A DNA stretch of 64,000 bases from contig JANTQA010000026.1 in assembly GCA_027625915.1 (NCBI GenBank), positions 5,704,001 to 5,768,000 on the forward strand, read 5' to 3'. How positions within the stretch are numbered: the stretch's first letter is position 1; the number at the start of each line of letters is the position of its first letter. Origin of the DNA: Anaeramoeba flamelloides (Eukaryota > Metamonada > Anaeramoebidae). The notes under the pieces were generated by a model. The model saw nothing but the letters and a program-made list of their open reading frames with translations, did not search any database and was not told the DNA's origin. Both the position numbers and the translations under genes were made by a program. Shown in pieces: positions 1 through 12,800 of the stretch.

Positions 1-1
1 A

Positions 2-463
2 ATTATCATCATCCAAGTGAAGAAAAAAAAATTGAAATTCCAAAAAAAATATGAAAATAAATGGTACAACCTGGAAAGTATCTTTTTCATCAATAAGCAC
101 ACACAATTAATTAAAACCAACCAAACCAATGATTTGTTCTTCTTGTTAAACGACAACCAGACCAACCAAGAAGATTTGATATTGATGGCGACTTCAATTG
201 AAAATAGGGACCAATGGATCAGCGACATTGAACAAGTTATTGAGAAAAATGTTCAGAACAAATTTCTTCCAAACTCTACTTCTTCAGATAATCTTGATAA
301 CTTTTTGATCAGCAATGAAAATTTGAAAATTTCTGATAAATTAAGTAATTCTTCAGCAAAGCAACAACAAAAAGATGACTTGAAATCTAAAAGAAAATCG
401 ACAGGCAGAATTAAATGGAATATTAAAAGAAAAAAATCCGTTTATGGCATTGAGAAATTATAA
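2..463 (+). CDS. PH-domain protein, C-terminal exon (5' partial)
   Basis: The reading frame is already open at base 2 and runs to a TAA at 461-463, so the start and upstream exons lie outside the window. About the first 75 residues read like the second half of a pleckstrin-homology domain: alternating basic and hydrophobic strands, then a final helix around ENRDQWISDIEQVI with the invariant Trp. PH domains bind phosphoinositides or proteins at membranes. In amoebae a C-terminal PH of this style often follows a RhoGEF (DH) domain, but no DH sequence is visible here, so that is only a guess. The tail after residue ~85 is Ser/Asn/Lys-rich and ends in a basic patch (KSKRKSTGRIKWNIKRKK). It could equally be another PH protein. 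Confidence 0.7.
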   Translation: MIIIQVKKKKLKFQKKYENKWYNLESIFFINKHTQLIKTNQTNDLFFLLNDNQTNQEDLILMATSIENRDQWISDIEQVIEKNVQNKFLPNSTSSDNLDNFLISNENLKISDKLSNSSAKQQQKDDLKSKRKSTGRIKWNIKRKKSVYGIEKL

Positions 464-3400
464 TTTTTTTATTTTTATTTTTTTTTTATTTTGAAATTTT
501 TAATTTTTAATTTTTAATTTTCTCTCTCTCTCTCTTTTTTTATTTTATTTTTATTTATTTTCAAAAATATTATATAAAGTATATCGAAGAATATAATATT
601 TTGTTTATATATGATATATTCATACTTTTAATTATTATATAGAGTATGAAAATTAATTTCAAAGTTTGTTTTATGTAGTTTTTATATAATTATTATTCAT
701 AATTATTTCCTTTACTAATTTTTATTTCTATTTTTTTTTATTATTAGAAAATGGATAAAGTTTAATTTTTAATAAAAATCAAAAAAAAAAACAAAAAACT
801 AATCTAAAAAAAATAATTTAGTATTTTTTTTTTTTTCATTTTTTAAATAACAAAATATTCATTTTAAATAATTATTTAAATAAAAAAATTGTTAATAAAA
901 TTTATTCTCTTTGAATTTTTTCTTTTTGTTTGAAAAAATTTTTTCCAGAATACTTTAGTCTGGAAAATTTTTCTAAAAGTAGTCATAAAGACACCAAAGC
1001 AGCATAAGACACTTGCTTTAAAAAAAAAAATTTTTGTCTAATTCATTATTTTTAAAATTTCAATCTTATTTTTTATGAGTTAAATTAAGAGAGAAGAAAA
1101 ATAAAAATAGGGTGGCTTTAAAATAATGAGTATGAAATTTTATTAGATTTTAATTTTTATAAAAAGTTGACAAGAGTAAGACCAATCATTGAAAAATGCT
1201 GATAAGGAATATGAAAAAAATATTTTTCTGAAAAAGAAAAAAATTTAAATAATGAAAAATTTAATCAAATTTCAGATAATAGTTCGAAATCTTTTTTTTT
1301 TTTAATATACATTGGGCAAAGGGTTGGTGGGGACTTTTGTATTTTTTTTTAAAATTGTCAATTTTTTCGTTCTTTATTTAATTATGTTGATTTTTGCATT
1401 TCTTTTCTCTGGTTTAATATTAAGCCGTATAAAACGATTACTTAAATAAAATATGCAACGTTCCAACATTTTGAAAAACACATTATATAAATAAATCAAA
1501 CCCAATAGGGAAAATTTGGAAACAGTCACCAGAAAAAATTAGCTAAACTCTCCAAACTGATTATATTTTTTATAAGTAACCATATTAATCCAAACAAAAG
1601 AAAAAAAAAATAAAAACAAAAAAAAAAACAACCAACGTGTGTACAAAATGAAGAAAAGAGTGCAAATAAAAATTGTATTTGAAAATTTCTTCAAATTTCA
1701 CCAATAAATTTGATCAATAAAATGATAAATTCCTATAAACCATTTTTGTGTGATTTTTCTTTTGAAAAAACTCAATACTTAACATCCTATTAACCAGCAG
1801 TTAAAAAAATTAACCATCAAACAAAACAGATTATGTAACTGGGAAAAAAGAAAATCAAAAAAAAAAAAAAATATCGAATAGATGGAGATGAAAAAGTCTG
1901 AAAATTAAAATTATTTACAAATTCCATGAAAATCCTTGTAATGATATCATTTTAATATATTAAAGTTTGTTGAAATTTCTTGAATTTAGTTTATTTTGAA
2001 TTAAATTAACTTATTATTCCAAAATAGTTAAACACCTAATAACTAAAAAAAGAATTATTTTTTGAATTTTCATTTTATATTAAAGAACAAATTAAAATCA
2101 TTATAAAATAACAACAATTGTTAAAAAAATATTAAGCACTTGTATTGATCATATAGATTAAATCTCTTTAAAAAAAAAAATGATTTGAAAAGAAATTTGA
2201 ATTTGTAAATTAAAGAAAATTCCCCACAAAATAAGTTAATGAAGAACAAATTAAGAAAATTTCAAAAAAAAAATCATTTTCCAAAATTGCTTTACCTTTA
2301 AAGATCACTTTTGAATTGGAATTTAATGTATCAAACATTTTCATTTGTACTTTAAGTTGATAGATCACATGATTTTTTCAATGAGATTTGATAATAAAAA
2401 AAATCTAATATTTTTCTGAAAATTGAATCTCAGAGTATAAAAAATTAAAAAGAAATCGAAAAAACATCTTTGTATGAAAAACTACCCAATTTCAAATATT
2501 AAAACCTTGATACCTATTTGATGACCCCCCCCCCCCCGCTTTTTATTTTTATTTTTAATTTAAGATTGAAGTTTGAGAGGGGTTTAAATTCTGTCATAAA
2601 AGGAAAAAATGACGGAAATTGACAATTTTTGATGACTATCTTTTCTTAATTTTCCTAAAAATATGTAAATTGGTAAAACATGACAAAATTGTTTGTGATT
2701 CCATGTAATTTAGCACTAAGCCTATTTTCTAAAAAAACAGTATTTTTTATCTTTTTTTAGCGATTTTTTTTTTTTTTTTTTCACAAAAATAGCTATTTTT
2801 TGCAATTTTTTTTTTATTAGAGTATTGCATGAACAATTCCTAAAAAATTCCTCACAACATCCCAATTCAATTTTCCTTGAAACTCACAATTGGGTATTCA
2901 GAGAAAAAACAAACAATAAAAAATTGTCACACAACAATAACTAAAATATAGTACAGTTTTTATAAAATGAATTCTGCTCAAAAATTAAATAGAGTAAATA
3001 CTGCCCTCAAAAGCATAGTTGGGAACTTTAACCCAAGAAAAAAAAAGAACCAAGCTGAAAAAAACTCATTCAAAAATCACATTATGTTTGCAAGATTTGT
3101 GAGGTTTTTTAGTGATAATGTAATAATTTAAGCTGCCAAATACGGAAAATTCAAGGAGAATAAGATCATTTAAAGTTTTAGTAGCTTATTAAAAATTTTT
3201 AGAACAATATTCCTTTTTTTACACAAGAATGATGATTATTTTTCAATTTCATTATTCCATTTTTTAGCAAGTTTTCGAGTTTTAGGGTTTAAAAATTTTT
3301 TATAAACTTTTTTATTAAAAAATAACCTAAAAAATGATATTTTGATTCGAATTCGAGATGAATATGATGAAAATCCCTTCACACATGAAATAAAATTGAT

Positions 3401-3882
3401 CAAAAGATTTTAAGACAAATTGTTGATTGTGTACATTCGTTCTAAACTCAATAAAAATCTTTCTTTTACCTTCTTAAAAATGAGCGAAAAAAATATAGAA
3501 ATGGGACTTCAAAAATATATTTTTGAATTCATCAGTATAACTTTTTCTCTTAAATTAAAGTTTTTATTTCATATATGGTCATTTCAAAAAGTGTGTGCGT
3601 TTTTAAAACTATTATCAGATTTTCTATTTGAAAGAAAGTAAAACTTCTTTCAGAATTAAAACTTTTTGAAAGTTTTATATTTTGAAAAAAGTGAGGGGAC
3701 CATATTTAAAATAGAAAAATGATGGGATGAGAAGATAAGAAATTTTTTTTTTCAAAGAAAGTTCACAATTTATAAAAACAAAAATCTTTAAAAAAAGTTT
3801 CAATTCTTTTAAAAAAAAAAATCCTGTCTTTTTTCAAACTGTGTTTCCATCAATACTATTTGTTTTAAAATAAAGGGAACAT
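464..3882. other. AT-rich intergenic region, no gene seen
   Basis: About 3.4 kb of very AT-rich sequence without a credible coding frame. It holds many A and T homopolymers, a run of 13 C at 2525-2537 that stands out against the base composition, and a short hairpin near 929-976. The open frame at 3420-3641 is low-complexity and matches nothing I recognise. Confidence 0.5.
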
Positions 3883-4052
3883 AATTTTCATTCAGCTTTC
3901 CAAAAATTATAATTTTATATTCATGTAAAATTTCAATTTTTTAATTCTGAAAACCAGCTTAAATTATTAATTAACCTTTCAGAATTGGGGACTTGTAAAA
4001 CTTCTTTTAATTCTTGTGAAATGTGATTGTATGGAAAGCTGAATGAAAATTT
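3883..4052. repeat. Perfect 20-bp inverted repeat pair (~170 bp element)
   Basis: AATTTTCATTCAGCTTTCCA at 3883-3902 is matched exactly by its reverse complement at about 4032-4051, with ~130 bp between. This could be a tiny MITE or a foldback. It lies about 240 bp before the RPC5 start. No second copy was noticed in the window. Confidence 0.5.
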
Positions 4053-4290
4053 TGATCTTTTTATTTTACAATTAACAGTATTAATAATTTTTGATTAATT
4101 TTTTTCAGAAGAACAAAAAACAAACATAAAAACACAAGAATACATAAAACTAAATGTTTTACTTTGACTAAAAATGAAATAGACCATACTTCCCTTAAAA
4201 AACCTTCTTTTTATTTAAAAAAAATCATATCAACATTTTTATTTTTTTAACATTTTACTTTGTTTTCTTTGAATAAATTATCTTTGTCAA

Positions 4291-6240
4291 ATGAGTAACT
4301 CAAACGAAAGTTCTGAAGAAAATTCAGGCTCTGATTCTGATCCAGTTATTGAAGAAATACCAGTTTATTTAAACCAATTAAATGAGAGCAAAATAATTCT
4401 ATGTCAGTACCCATTAAAAAGGTCTACTGATAGCGATCCGTTTCATTTAGATATTCAAAAAAACTCAAGGAGGCAGTCTAAATTTGAATTTGCGCCACCG
4501 CGTGTCGAAATGCATTTTGTACCCGAAAGTAATGATTTTGTTATTTCGACGCACCTTTTCTCAACAAAGGTTGGTGAAACATATAGCGTACAAGGAGAAG
4601 AAAAAATGAAACAAACAACGGAAGATTCAAAAGACGTTAGTGTTGACATAAAAGAAGGAGACGAAGAAAACGAAGAAGAAAATGGGCCAGACTCATACAA
4701 AATTGAGCAAGTCTCAAGGAAAATTAACACCCACCAAAGGTTTGCTTTTGGCTTATTTAAAAACGAAGAATTCCATTTGACGCCTATTGATACGATTCTT
4801 CAATTTGTGCCAGACTTTTCTGATTTAGATCCCGAGAACAAAACAAAAAAAAAAGAGCAAAAAAAAGAAGAGGAAGCGAACAACATTGAAGAAGTGCAAA
4901 TCAATTATAGCCGGGTCAGTCGAACAAACCAAATGCTGTTAAACCAGCCAAAAGGATCCAGCGGAGCCTTGGGGCTATACCGAAGTGCACGAGGCGTCCC
5001 TATCGAATGGAAGAAATTGAATTTCACGTTTGAACCCAAGATGAGAAACAAGTTTTTAAAAAAGCTCCAGTACAACAAAAACGATCCCAAAAACGAGCAA
5101 ACCATGTCAAGGTCGATGGACAATTTGCAATACATCCGTGCATTAAACCCAATTGAGCAAAAGGACAAAATCTTCCGGGTACACAAGCTGTCCCGCATCT
5201 CTGAAAAGTATTTAAGGCCGTTAGATTTAAAGGGCAAGGTGCAGTCGATCCTTATCAATTCAAGGATCTTGCATTTCAAAACATTGTTTGCAATTATTTC
5301 CTCTGTGTTAAAAATTGATAAGCAATCAAAAAGCAAACAAGACAAATTGAAACGAGAAATTTTGAAAATCTCTCAGCAACAAATCAATATTATTCGAGGA
5401 TGCTTTGTAATTAAATCAGAGCTATTGAAAATCGATTTAAAATTGAAGCACGCCCGAAATATGATCCTGTCGATGTTTGATCGAGCATTAAAACCAGGGC
5501 ATTTATCCATAACTGCCATTTCAAAAGAAATTGGCTTAAACAAACACGAAATCATTTCGTTAATCAAGGACTTTGCAGAGGTGTTTTCTGAAGACACCAT
5601 CAAGTTAATAATCGGTGACGATGATGCCTTTCCCAAAAATTATCCCTCAAGATATGAATTTAAAAAAAAGAAATTTCAAAATACCGTTTCCATTTCGAAA
5701 AACTTTCTTTCACAAAATTTCCATTCAAGGCAATTGGACGCCCAGCAAAGTAAAAACACGCTTATAAACTTTTCAACGCCATTTAAGGGCAAAACTGTGA
5801 ATGAACAGATCAAAATATTTTACACCAAAATTTTTAAGCAATCCTCTTTAATCCTTTATGACGAAATCAAAGTAATGAACAAAACTAGAATACTGTCCAC
5901 AAATAAAAACAATTTATTAAAAACAAACCCAAACCAAGCCAAATTACAAATACAACAGTTCTTCAAAAAAAATACCCTCAGGGTTGGCGATTATATCGTG
6001 CTGAAAAAATTGAATAATAAGGATGACCAAATGCGTTTGTTTTGTATTCAAATGTTAAAAAAAAAAAAAAAAATTAGAAAAAATGTATTATCTCAAGAGT
6101 ATGAGAAAAAATATGGTAACGGATCCTTTGACCCTCAGACTTTCAAAAGAGTCATGAGGGATATAGGAATTCAATCTGGCGGAATGTGGTCCATTGGAAT
6201 ACAAAAAAACAAAAAAAATTTCAAAAAAAAAATCAATTAA
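4291..6240 (+). CDS. POLR3E: DNA-directed RNA polymerase III subunit RPC5 (POLR3E/Rpc37-like)
   Basis: An intronless 649-residue protein; the human subunit is about 708. RPC5 forms, with RPC4, the TFIIF-like module of Pol III that helps initiation and termination on tRNA, 5S and other small RNA genes. The family N-terminus is clear: an acidic leader, then EEIPVYLNQLNESKIILCQY and the PLKR motif (residues ~20-45), followed by RRQSKFEFAPPRVEMHF and a SVQGEE segment typical of the Sin/RPC5 domain. An acidic insert follows at ~105-135. The region around RMSRS-type motifs (MSRSMDNLQYIRALNPI, ~270) and the C-terminal winged-helix-like part ending RVMRDIGIQSGGMWSIG also fit. ATG is preceded by GTCAA, the same CAA-ATG context seen at other starts here. 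A 15-A run near 6060 encodes a Lys stretch. Confidence 0.85.
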   Translation: MSNSNESSEENSGSDSDPVIEEIPVYLNQLNESKIILCQYPLKRSTDSDPFHLDIQKNSRRQSKFEFAPPRVEMHFVPESNDFVISTHLFSTKVGETYSVQGEEKMKQTTEDSKDVSVDIKEGDEENEEENGPDSYKIEQVSRKINTHQRFAFGLFKNEEFHLTPIDTILQFVPDFSDLDPENKTKKKEQKKEEEANNIEEVQINYSRVSRTNQMLLNQPKGSSGALGLYRSARGVPIEWKKLNFTFEPKMRNKFLKKLQYNKNDPKNEQTMSRSMDNLQYIRALNPIEQKDKIFRVHKLSRISEKYLRPLDLKGKVQSILINSRILHFKTLFAIISSVLKIDKQSKSKQDKLKREILKISQQQINIIRGCFVIKSELLKIDLKLKHARNMILSMFDRALKPGHLSITAISKEIGLNKHEIISLIKDFAEVFSEDTIKLIIGDDDAFPKNYPSRYEFKKKKFQNTVSISKNFLSQNFHSRQLDAQQSKNTLINFSTPFKGKTVNEQIKIFYTKIFKQSSLILYDEIKVMNKTRILSTNKNNLLKTNPNQAKLQIQQFFKKNTLRVGDYIVLKKLNNKDDQMRLFCIQMLKKKKKIRKNVLSQEYEKKYGNGSFDPQTFKRVMRDIGIQSGGMWSIGIQKNKKNFKKKIN

Positions 6241-8284
6241 TAGATGTTTTGTTGAGAAAATGCTTATTATCACAACATTGGCCAGAAATTCATATATAAT
6301 ATTACAAAACCCTGATTATTCCTACTTTGCCACGAAAAAATCATATAATGGCGAAAAATCGCAAAATCGCGAAAAATCACAAGATCGAAACATTATCGAA
6401 AAAATCGCGAATAAAAGCAAATAATTTTTTTGAAATCAAATTTACCAAAAATAATCTTTTGTCTTTTACAAAGATTTGAGACTTTTCCAATACTCTTTAC
6501 CTTTTAAAAGTGTTGGAAAGTGTTTCCGAGGGTTGCAAATTGTCTTCAAGTGTTTGAAAGGTTTGAAAGTCTCAAAGCTTTATAAAAATAATGAGATTTT
6601 TTTATTTTCAATAAAAAAAATTTTTATAACATTTTCTTTTTTTTTTTTTTTAAAAAAGTAAAATTCTCATTCTATGAATTTTATGATCTATCAAATAATC
6701 ACCTTGTAAAATGGACTTGATTGTTTAACAGATGTTTTTTTTTTTTTTTTAATGAGAGAATTAGTTCCACAAGTTAAATAAACAAAAAGAAGAAAGTGGA
6801 ATTTTCCTTCTTATTGGTGATCGGTCAAAAAAACCGCTTTAAACTCTAGTTGTGTTTTCTGCCAAATACAAAGATATGATAAGAAGAAGAAATACAAAAA
6901 CAAGAAGACAATAGTCTAAATAATCTTAATAATTGGCGATAATTTGGATAGATTGATTTTGAAAGGTTTAAACATCTAACTCCTATAAACTTTCAGAGAG
7001 AAAAAAACAAAATTATTTAGCTGGAGCGTATTTTCTTTAAAGAACGAGTGAAGGGTTCGTTCTGAAAACAATTTTAATTCAAGTAATTTATAATACCAAC
7101 AAACTTATAAATTATGATTTATCCTTAGTTATTATCACTATTGATCCAAAAGATCGATTGGACCTCTCAACAAAATCAAAACAAAATAAAATACAACTAA
7201 ATCTCTTTAATCTGATCCTTGATTGAATTAAGTATCTTTTTTTTTAGTTTTTTCAAAAAATTACTTTTTTTCAAGGATCTATTTTTTGATCAAAAAAAAT
7301 TTTTCTTTTTTAAAAGGTTTGTTGAATTAGAATAGAAATTTAATCAACCTATTTATCATGATTTAATTTTTCTCATGATAAATAGGAAATTATAACAACA
7401 TTTTAGGCATTTCTCATGATTTTATAGCATATTATATTTTTTTTCAATAGTTCCATATTATGGATTATCACATTTGTTTAAACTTTATGGCAAATTTTAA
7501 AGGATATATTTAAATATTCTAATAATATTTTTAATTAGTTTTTCGCTTTTTTGGTGATAAAGATAAACTCAATTCCTTTTTTTTTTTTTTTTTTTTTTTT
7601 GTAACAAGATTTTTTCATTTAGCCTTTCTAATAAAAAAAAAGAAATAGATTAAAAAAAAAATCTTTTTATATTTCAAATTAATTGTAAAAAGCCACTTAA
7701 TAAGTTCTTTAAAAGGAAATTTAAGGTGGTACATTAACCACAACATACCAGAGAATTTGAATAGATGATTCTTAATAAATAATTAAAAATGTTGTAATTC
7801 ATTGTTAAATTTTTCTAAAAATATTTAGTAAAAAAATCGATATTTTTAGATTTTGTAGAATATTCTCAATCAATATTTTAGTCAAAAAATTAAAAAAACA
7901 CAAAATAATGAAATAAAAAAATGTTCACCAGTATGAAAAAATAAAAGTGAAAAAAAAAAAAAAATAGACAAAAAAACAACTTTCATTAACCTTTCCATCT
8001 TAATAATAAATTTTATTCACAATATAATCAAAATCCCAGTTCTTCAAATTCTTGAGTCTATTGTATTTATTGTTGTTAGTATAACCATCCTTTTGTAAAG
8101 TCTTTATTCTAGAAAAAAATATATTTTTTCGGGTAAGAAATCCAAATAAACCCAAGACTGAATTTTAGTTTAATTCAACTAGGATATATTTATTTTGATA
8201 GATAATAACTAAAAGGATTGAAAATGTCACATTCATTTAATAAAACTGAAATAGATAAAAGAATTCAATCTAATAACGATTCTC
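6241..8284. other. AT-rich intergenic region with small hairpins
   Basis: An open frame at 6194-6424, overlapping the RPC5 end in another frame, is Lys/Ser-rich and made of repeated TCGCGAAAAATC-like units; I do not call it a gene. Two inverted repeats lie at about 6474-6580 (TTTGAGAC / GTCTCAAA) and 6588-6672. A 14-bp perfect hairpin, CCTATTTATCATGA, sits at 7348-7361 with its mate at 7373-7386. Nothing else was seen. Confidence 0.45.
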
Positions 8285-8590
8285 CATGTCATAGGTTATC
8301 GAAAATTCAAAAGAATTAAATAAAATCAAAATTTTTACTTTATTCATTTGAATTCTGGAAAAACCAACGAAAGTGTCCGTAGAGTGACGTTGAGTGCCTT
8401 GGTTTTCTCCCCTTTTTGAAATAAACTAAAAATCCATGATTTTACTCTATTCTTTTAAACTCTGGAAAACCCAACGAAAGTGTCCATAGAGTGATGTGGA
8501 GTACCTAGGTTTTTTTCCTTTTTCTAATAAACAGAAAATTTTCTTAAATTTTCTGTTTATTACAAAAATTAAAAAAATACTCACGGAAAA
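8285..8590. repeat. Modular palindrome cluster, copy 1
   Basis: Two short palindromes built on AATTCAAAAGAATT..GTAAAATC arms are joined by the linker CGAAAGTGTCCGTAGAGTG and followed by a palindrome of AAACAGAAAATTT type. The same modules recur near 20310-20800, 39595-40030, 47290-47400, 61370-61475 and 62850-63830. No coding capacity. The family is not one I recognise. Confidence 0.55.
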
Positions 8591-9863
8591 TCAAAAACAA
8601 ATTATTTTTTATCAATTTCAAGGAACAAATAATTCTTTAATAGTCAAAATAATTGGTTACACATTTGACAAATCTATCATTAACTTTCAAATACTTTTAA
8701 AATATATGATTAAATGACCCCTTATCGGTGAAACAAAAAAATTTTCAAATTTTTTATTATAAATTTTTGAAAAAAATCTTAAGTGAACATGGAAAAATTG
8801 GCTTTTACAACTTTGTTGTAAAATATCTCAGAAAATAAAGTTTGATCAAAGATCTTTTATTAACCAATAGTGTTTATTATAAGTGAGGTTATCAAACAGT
8901 AAAAAATTTGTAAATTTTTAATTTTTTTTTCTCAAAATTTTTTTAGAATCGTTTTATAAGAATTTTATGGCTTTTTTGCTGGAAAAAAAAATCAAAAAAG
9001 TAATAAAAAATAAATTTGTCATTTTACAATTCCCCTACTTCCAGTTACACTTATCATAAATAACAGTATATTATTAAAAACTAAATCTTCAGATGATTAA
9101 CATAATTATTTTCAAAACTGGGGGTGGGGGCTTTGTTAATAAAAAACTCTTAAATTCCGAATTTTATTTTTGATAAATTCTGTATTATGATAAAAAATCA
9201 ATAGCACCCATAAATTAAAAAAAAATAATTTTTCATAGATACTGATAGTGGGAATTATTTTGGAATAAATTTCACTTAAATCCACCACCTTAAAATGTGT
9301 ATAACATTTTAAATTTTTGATTTTCTTTAACCCCATTTTGAGTACGATTTTTTCAGTTTGAAAGGAAAAAAATTATAAAATAAGTTAACTTTGAAAATAT
9401 TCTTTGTCAATTAGTATTTATAAAGTAAAGTTAGAGTATATCAATCTAAAAACGAATTGAATTAAAAAAGCTTTTACTTTTAATGAATTTAAAGGCAATT
9501 AGATGTAATTGTCTAACTTTTGAATGAATTTGAATTTTTTAAACTCATAAGAACTTTCGGGACTCAATATTACGTTATTAAATTAATATAATTTTTTGGA
9601 ATTAAAAAATCAATTTTATGTACAAGAACTTAAATTTATTAGGAATAAAGTAAATTTTTTTAATTGAAGACTTTGAAAAATAATTTACTTATATCATTGT
9701 TAAAAATCAATTGGAAAATCTTTAAGCTTTTAAAAATCATTTTTTTAAAGTAATTTCACTTCCCAATAGTTACTTTCCAAAAAAATATTCTTTTCAAAGT
9801 ACCAACAAAACTTCTTGTTTTTGTTAATTACAAAATCTAAGGCTGAAGTGATTATTTTTTTTA
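8591..9863. other. AT-rich intergenic region upstream of UPF2
   Basis: About 1.3 kb with no convincing coding frame. There is a short G-rich spot near 9120-9130. No promoter motif that I can defend. Confidence 0.4.
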
Positions 9864-12800
9864 ATGTCGTACCGTAATTATTATGGAGGTGGTGGAAGAG
9901 GTGGAAGAAATAGAAAAGGAAGAGGCAGAGGCAGAGGAAGAGGAGGAGGAAGGGGAAGGGGACGATCGTATTACCAAAATGATTATTATTATGAAGAGGA
10001 TCCTTATTACGATCCTTATTATGATTATGACTACCAAGGAAGATCGTCTCGTTATCCTCCAAAAAAAAACACCAACAAATCTGTCTCAAAAACAAATAAA
10101 AAAAATTTACAAAAGAAATCTCAAGATAAAACAAAAACAAGTAACAAAATTTTTTCTTTTTTTTTTCTTTTACCTTTAAATTTCAATTCGAACAAACCTA
10201 ATTTCTCTGTCTTTTCCAAACCAAATTATTTTAATTTCACTTTTAATAATTATGCTTTTCTTCGAAAAATCATAAAAAAAAAAAAAAAAAAAAAAAATTA
10301 TTCTTTCAATAAAAACAATAAAATCACTTTCATTAACAATCAGCACGAACAACAAAAAAACCAACCAACTCTCGTAACCAAAAAAAACCAACAAGTAGAA
10401 ATCGATCCAACTACAAAAGATCAGCTAAAAAAGAAAATGTGCTTGATGAGAAAGAAAAACAAGCCAGATTATTGAAAAAACAAGAAGAAGAAAAAGAAAA
10501 AAAACGGAAGGAAGAAGAAGAAAGAAAAAAAAAGGAAGAGGAAGAAAAAAGACTTTTAGAAGAACAGAAAAGGAAAGAAGAGGAAGAAAGAAGATTGCAA
10601 GAAATTAACAGAAGAAAAAGAATCAAGTCAGCCGAAACAAAAATCCAGAGCAAAAATGAAAAATTAAGGATCTCGAGAAAAAAAAATCTGGAGTGTTCGT
10701 CGAACCGACCGGACCTCTCTGAGTTACGGAAATTAAATTCCAATTTTCGAAAAGTTGATTCCTTTGTCAAAAAAATTGGCAACTCTTTAACTAAAAAGGT
10801 CTATCTGAATACCATTGACTCACTATTAAAATTGAATTTAACTCGCTACAAGGCAGAATTAGTCAAATCCATTAGTGAAGCAAAATTAACGAGGAAGGAC
10901 ATTAAACCAGCTGTTGAAGTAATTTCTGTTGTTTCGCAACGATATGATCAATTTTTAAAACCATTAATTTCAAATCTCGAATCTGTTTTCCAACCCAAAA
11001 GAAGGAGAAACAGAAAGGAATTCGGTAACCTTTCTCAATTATTGAACTGCCGCCGGAAGAATTTACAATTATTGACACAAATGGCCATTATGGGGCTCTA
11101 TACTGATCTCTCAAAATTATATCATTTAATTGGCAAGTTAATGGAAAATGATAAAAAATCAAATTCATATTCAAATTTATCTTTACTAATTTCCTTTCTT
11201 CAGATAGGCTCTGAAAAATTACTTGGGATCATTTCTGAAGAGAAATTAAAAAAGTTTGAAGAAATAATACAATTAAAAAAAACCGAACAACGGGAAAGAG
11301 AAATTGAAAGACAAAAAGAAATGGAAAGGCAAAAGGAAATGGAAAACATAAACCAAAATGAAAATATCAATGAAAAAGAAGATCACAAAAATGAAGATGA
11401 GAAACAAAATCAAAAAGAAGCAAATGGCGAAGAAGAATCTAAAAAAGATCCAAACGAAGAAGAAAAAAGTGGAAATAAAGAAAATGAATTAAAATTAGAT
11501 TCTGAAGATGACGAGATCGATCCAGACTTTGATTTTGATGAGTATGAACAATTTTTTTATAATCATCCCGATCAAGAAGATGAAATAATAGATGAAGACG
11601 GAATTGATTTGGAAGATGACGATGCTATTTTTAATAATGATGAAGATCAAGGCCAAGAAATAGATAATCAAAAATTAAATAACAATGGAATTAAGGATAA
11701 AGAAGAAGAACAAAAAGAAGAAGAAGAAGGAGAAGAAGAAGAAGAAGAAAAAGAAAGGGAGGAGGAGGAGGAGGAAGAAGAAGAAGATGATGATATAAAT
11801 TCAGAAAATAATGAAGAAATAATTGAAGAAAATTTTTTTGATAACGAAGAGGAAAATGAAAATAAATCACTGAATATTCAAGAAGAAATCAAAAATTCAA
11901 ATTTAGTTTTTATTGCCTTGAATGATAACGAACAATCAAAATTCAAAACGTTATTAAAAAATTATTTTGATTATTTAAATCAACTGATGAAAAAAATTCA
12001 TCAAGAGGTCAAAGAAAAGGAAAAAGAAAATAGCATAATTAGAGACAATCTAGGTGAAGTTAATGAAAATCAAAAAAAGCAATACAAGGAAAAAAAGAGG
12101 GAACTTGAGGAATTACTAAACAGGTTAATGCAATTTAGTACTTTATTTCAACAAGATATTATTGAATTAAACGAAGAAGAGAACCAGACACGGTTGGATT
12201 CTGAAAATGAAATAGTGGTGATCAAAAAAATGGGCCAAATTAATGACACTGCTAGTGATGGCAAATTATTTGATAATGAAGAAACAAGACTATTTTATGA
12301 AGAATTACCAAATTTAAAAGAAATTGTACCAGAGTATTTACTTTTGTCGAAAGGGAAAAAAAAAAAAAAAAAAAAAGAGTTTCTTGAGAAAGAAAAACAA
12401 AAACAAGAGGAAAAGGAAAAGGAAAAGGAAAAAGAAAAGGAAAAGGAAAAGGGAAAGGGAAAGAGAAAGGGAAAGGAAAAGGAAAAGGAGAAAGCCAATT
12501 CCAAAAAAAGCAAAAAAACAGAAGAAAAGGTAGCTTTACCAGACAAAATAATAATCAAGGATATTCTCGAAAAATTACCCGAGTGCCAGAGTAAAAAAAA
12601 AATTGATGACATAGCGGCAGAATTTTGCTATATTAATAATAAAAACAACCAAAAAAAATTACTAATGTTTTTATTCAAAACCCCAAGAACATTATTAGAA
12701 GTATTACCATTTTATTCAAGGCTTGCCGCAACACTGTCGCAATATTTCCCAGAAATTGGGAGAAGTTTGATCTATGAATTAGAAGACGAATTTAAATTCT

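Noticed and set aside
6194-6424. 76-codon frame overlapping the RPC5 end
   Set aside because: Made of short Lys/Ser repeats and A-rich slippage sequence, with no family and no splice link. It could be a former C-terminal extension, but nothing supports that.
9883-10179. 98-codon Glu-rich frame at the UPF2 start
   Set aside because: It is the +1 frame of the RGG-coding repeats. The RGG frame joins UPF2 in phase, this one does not.
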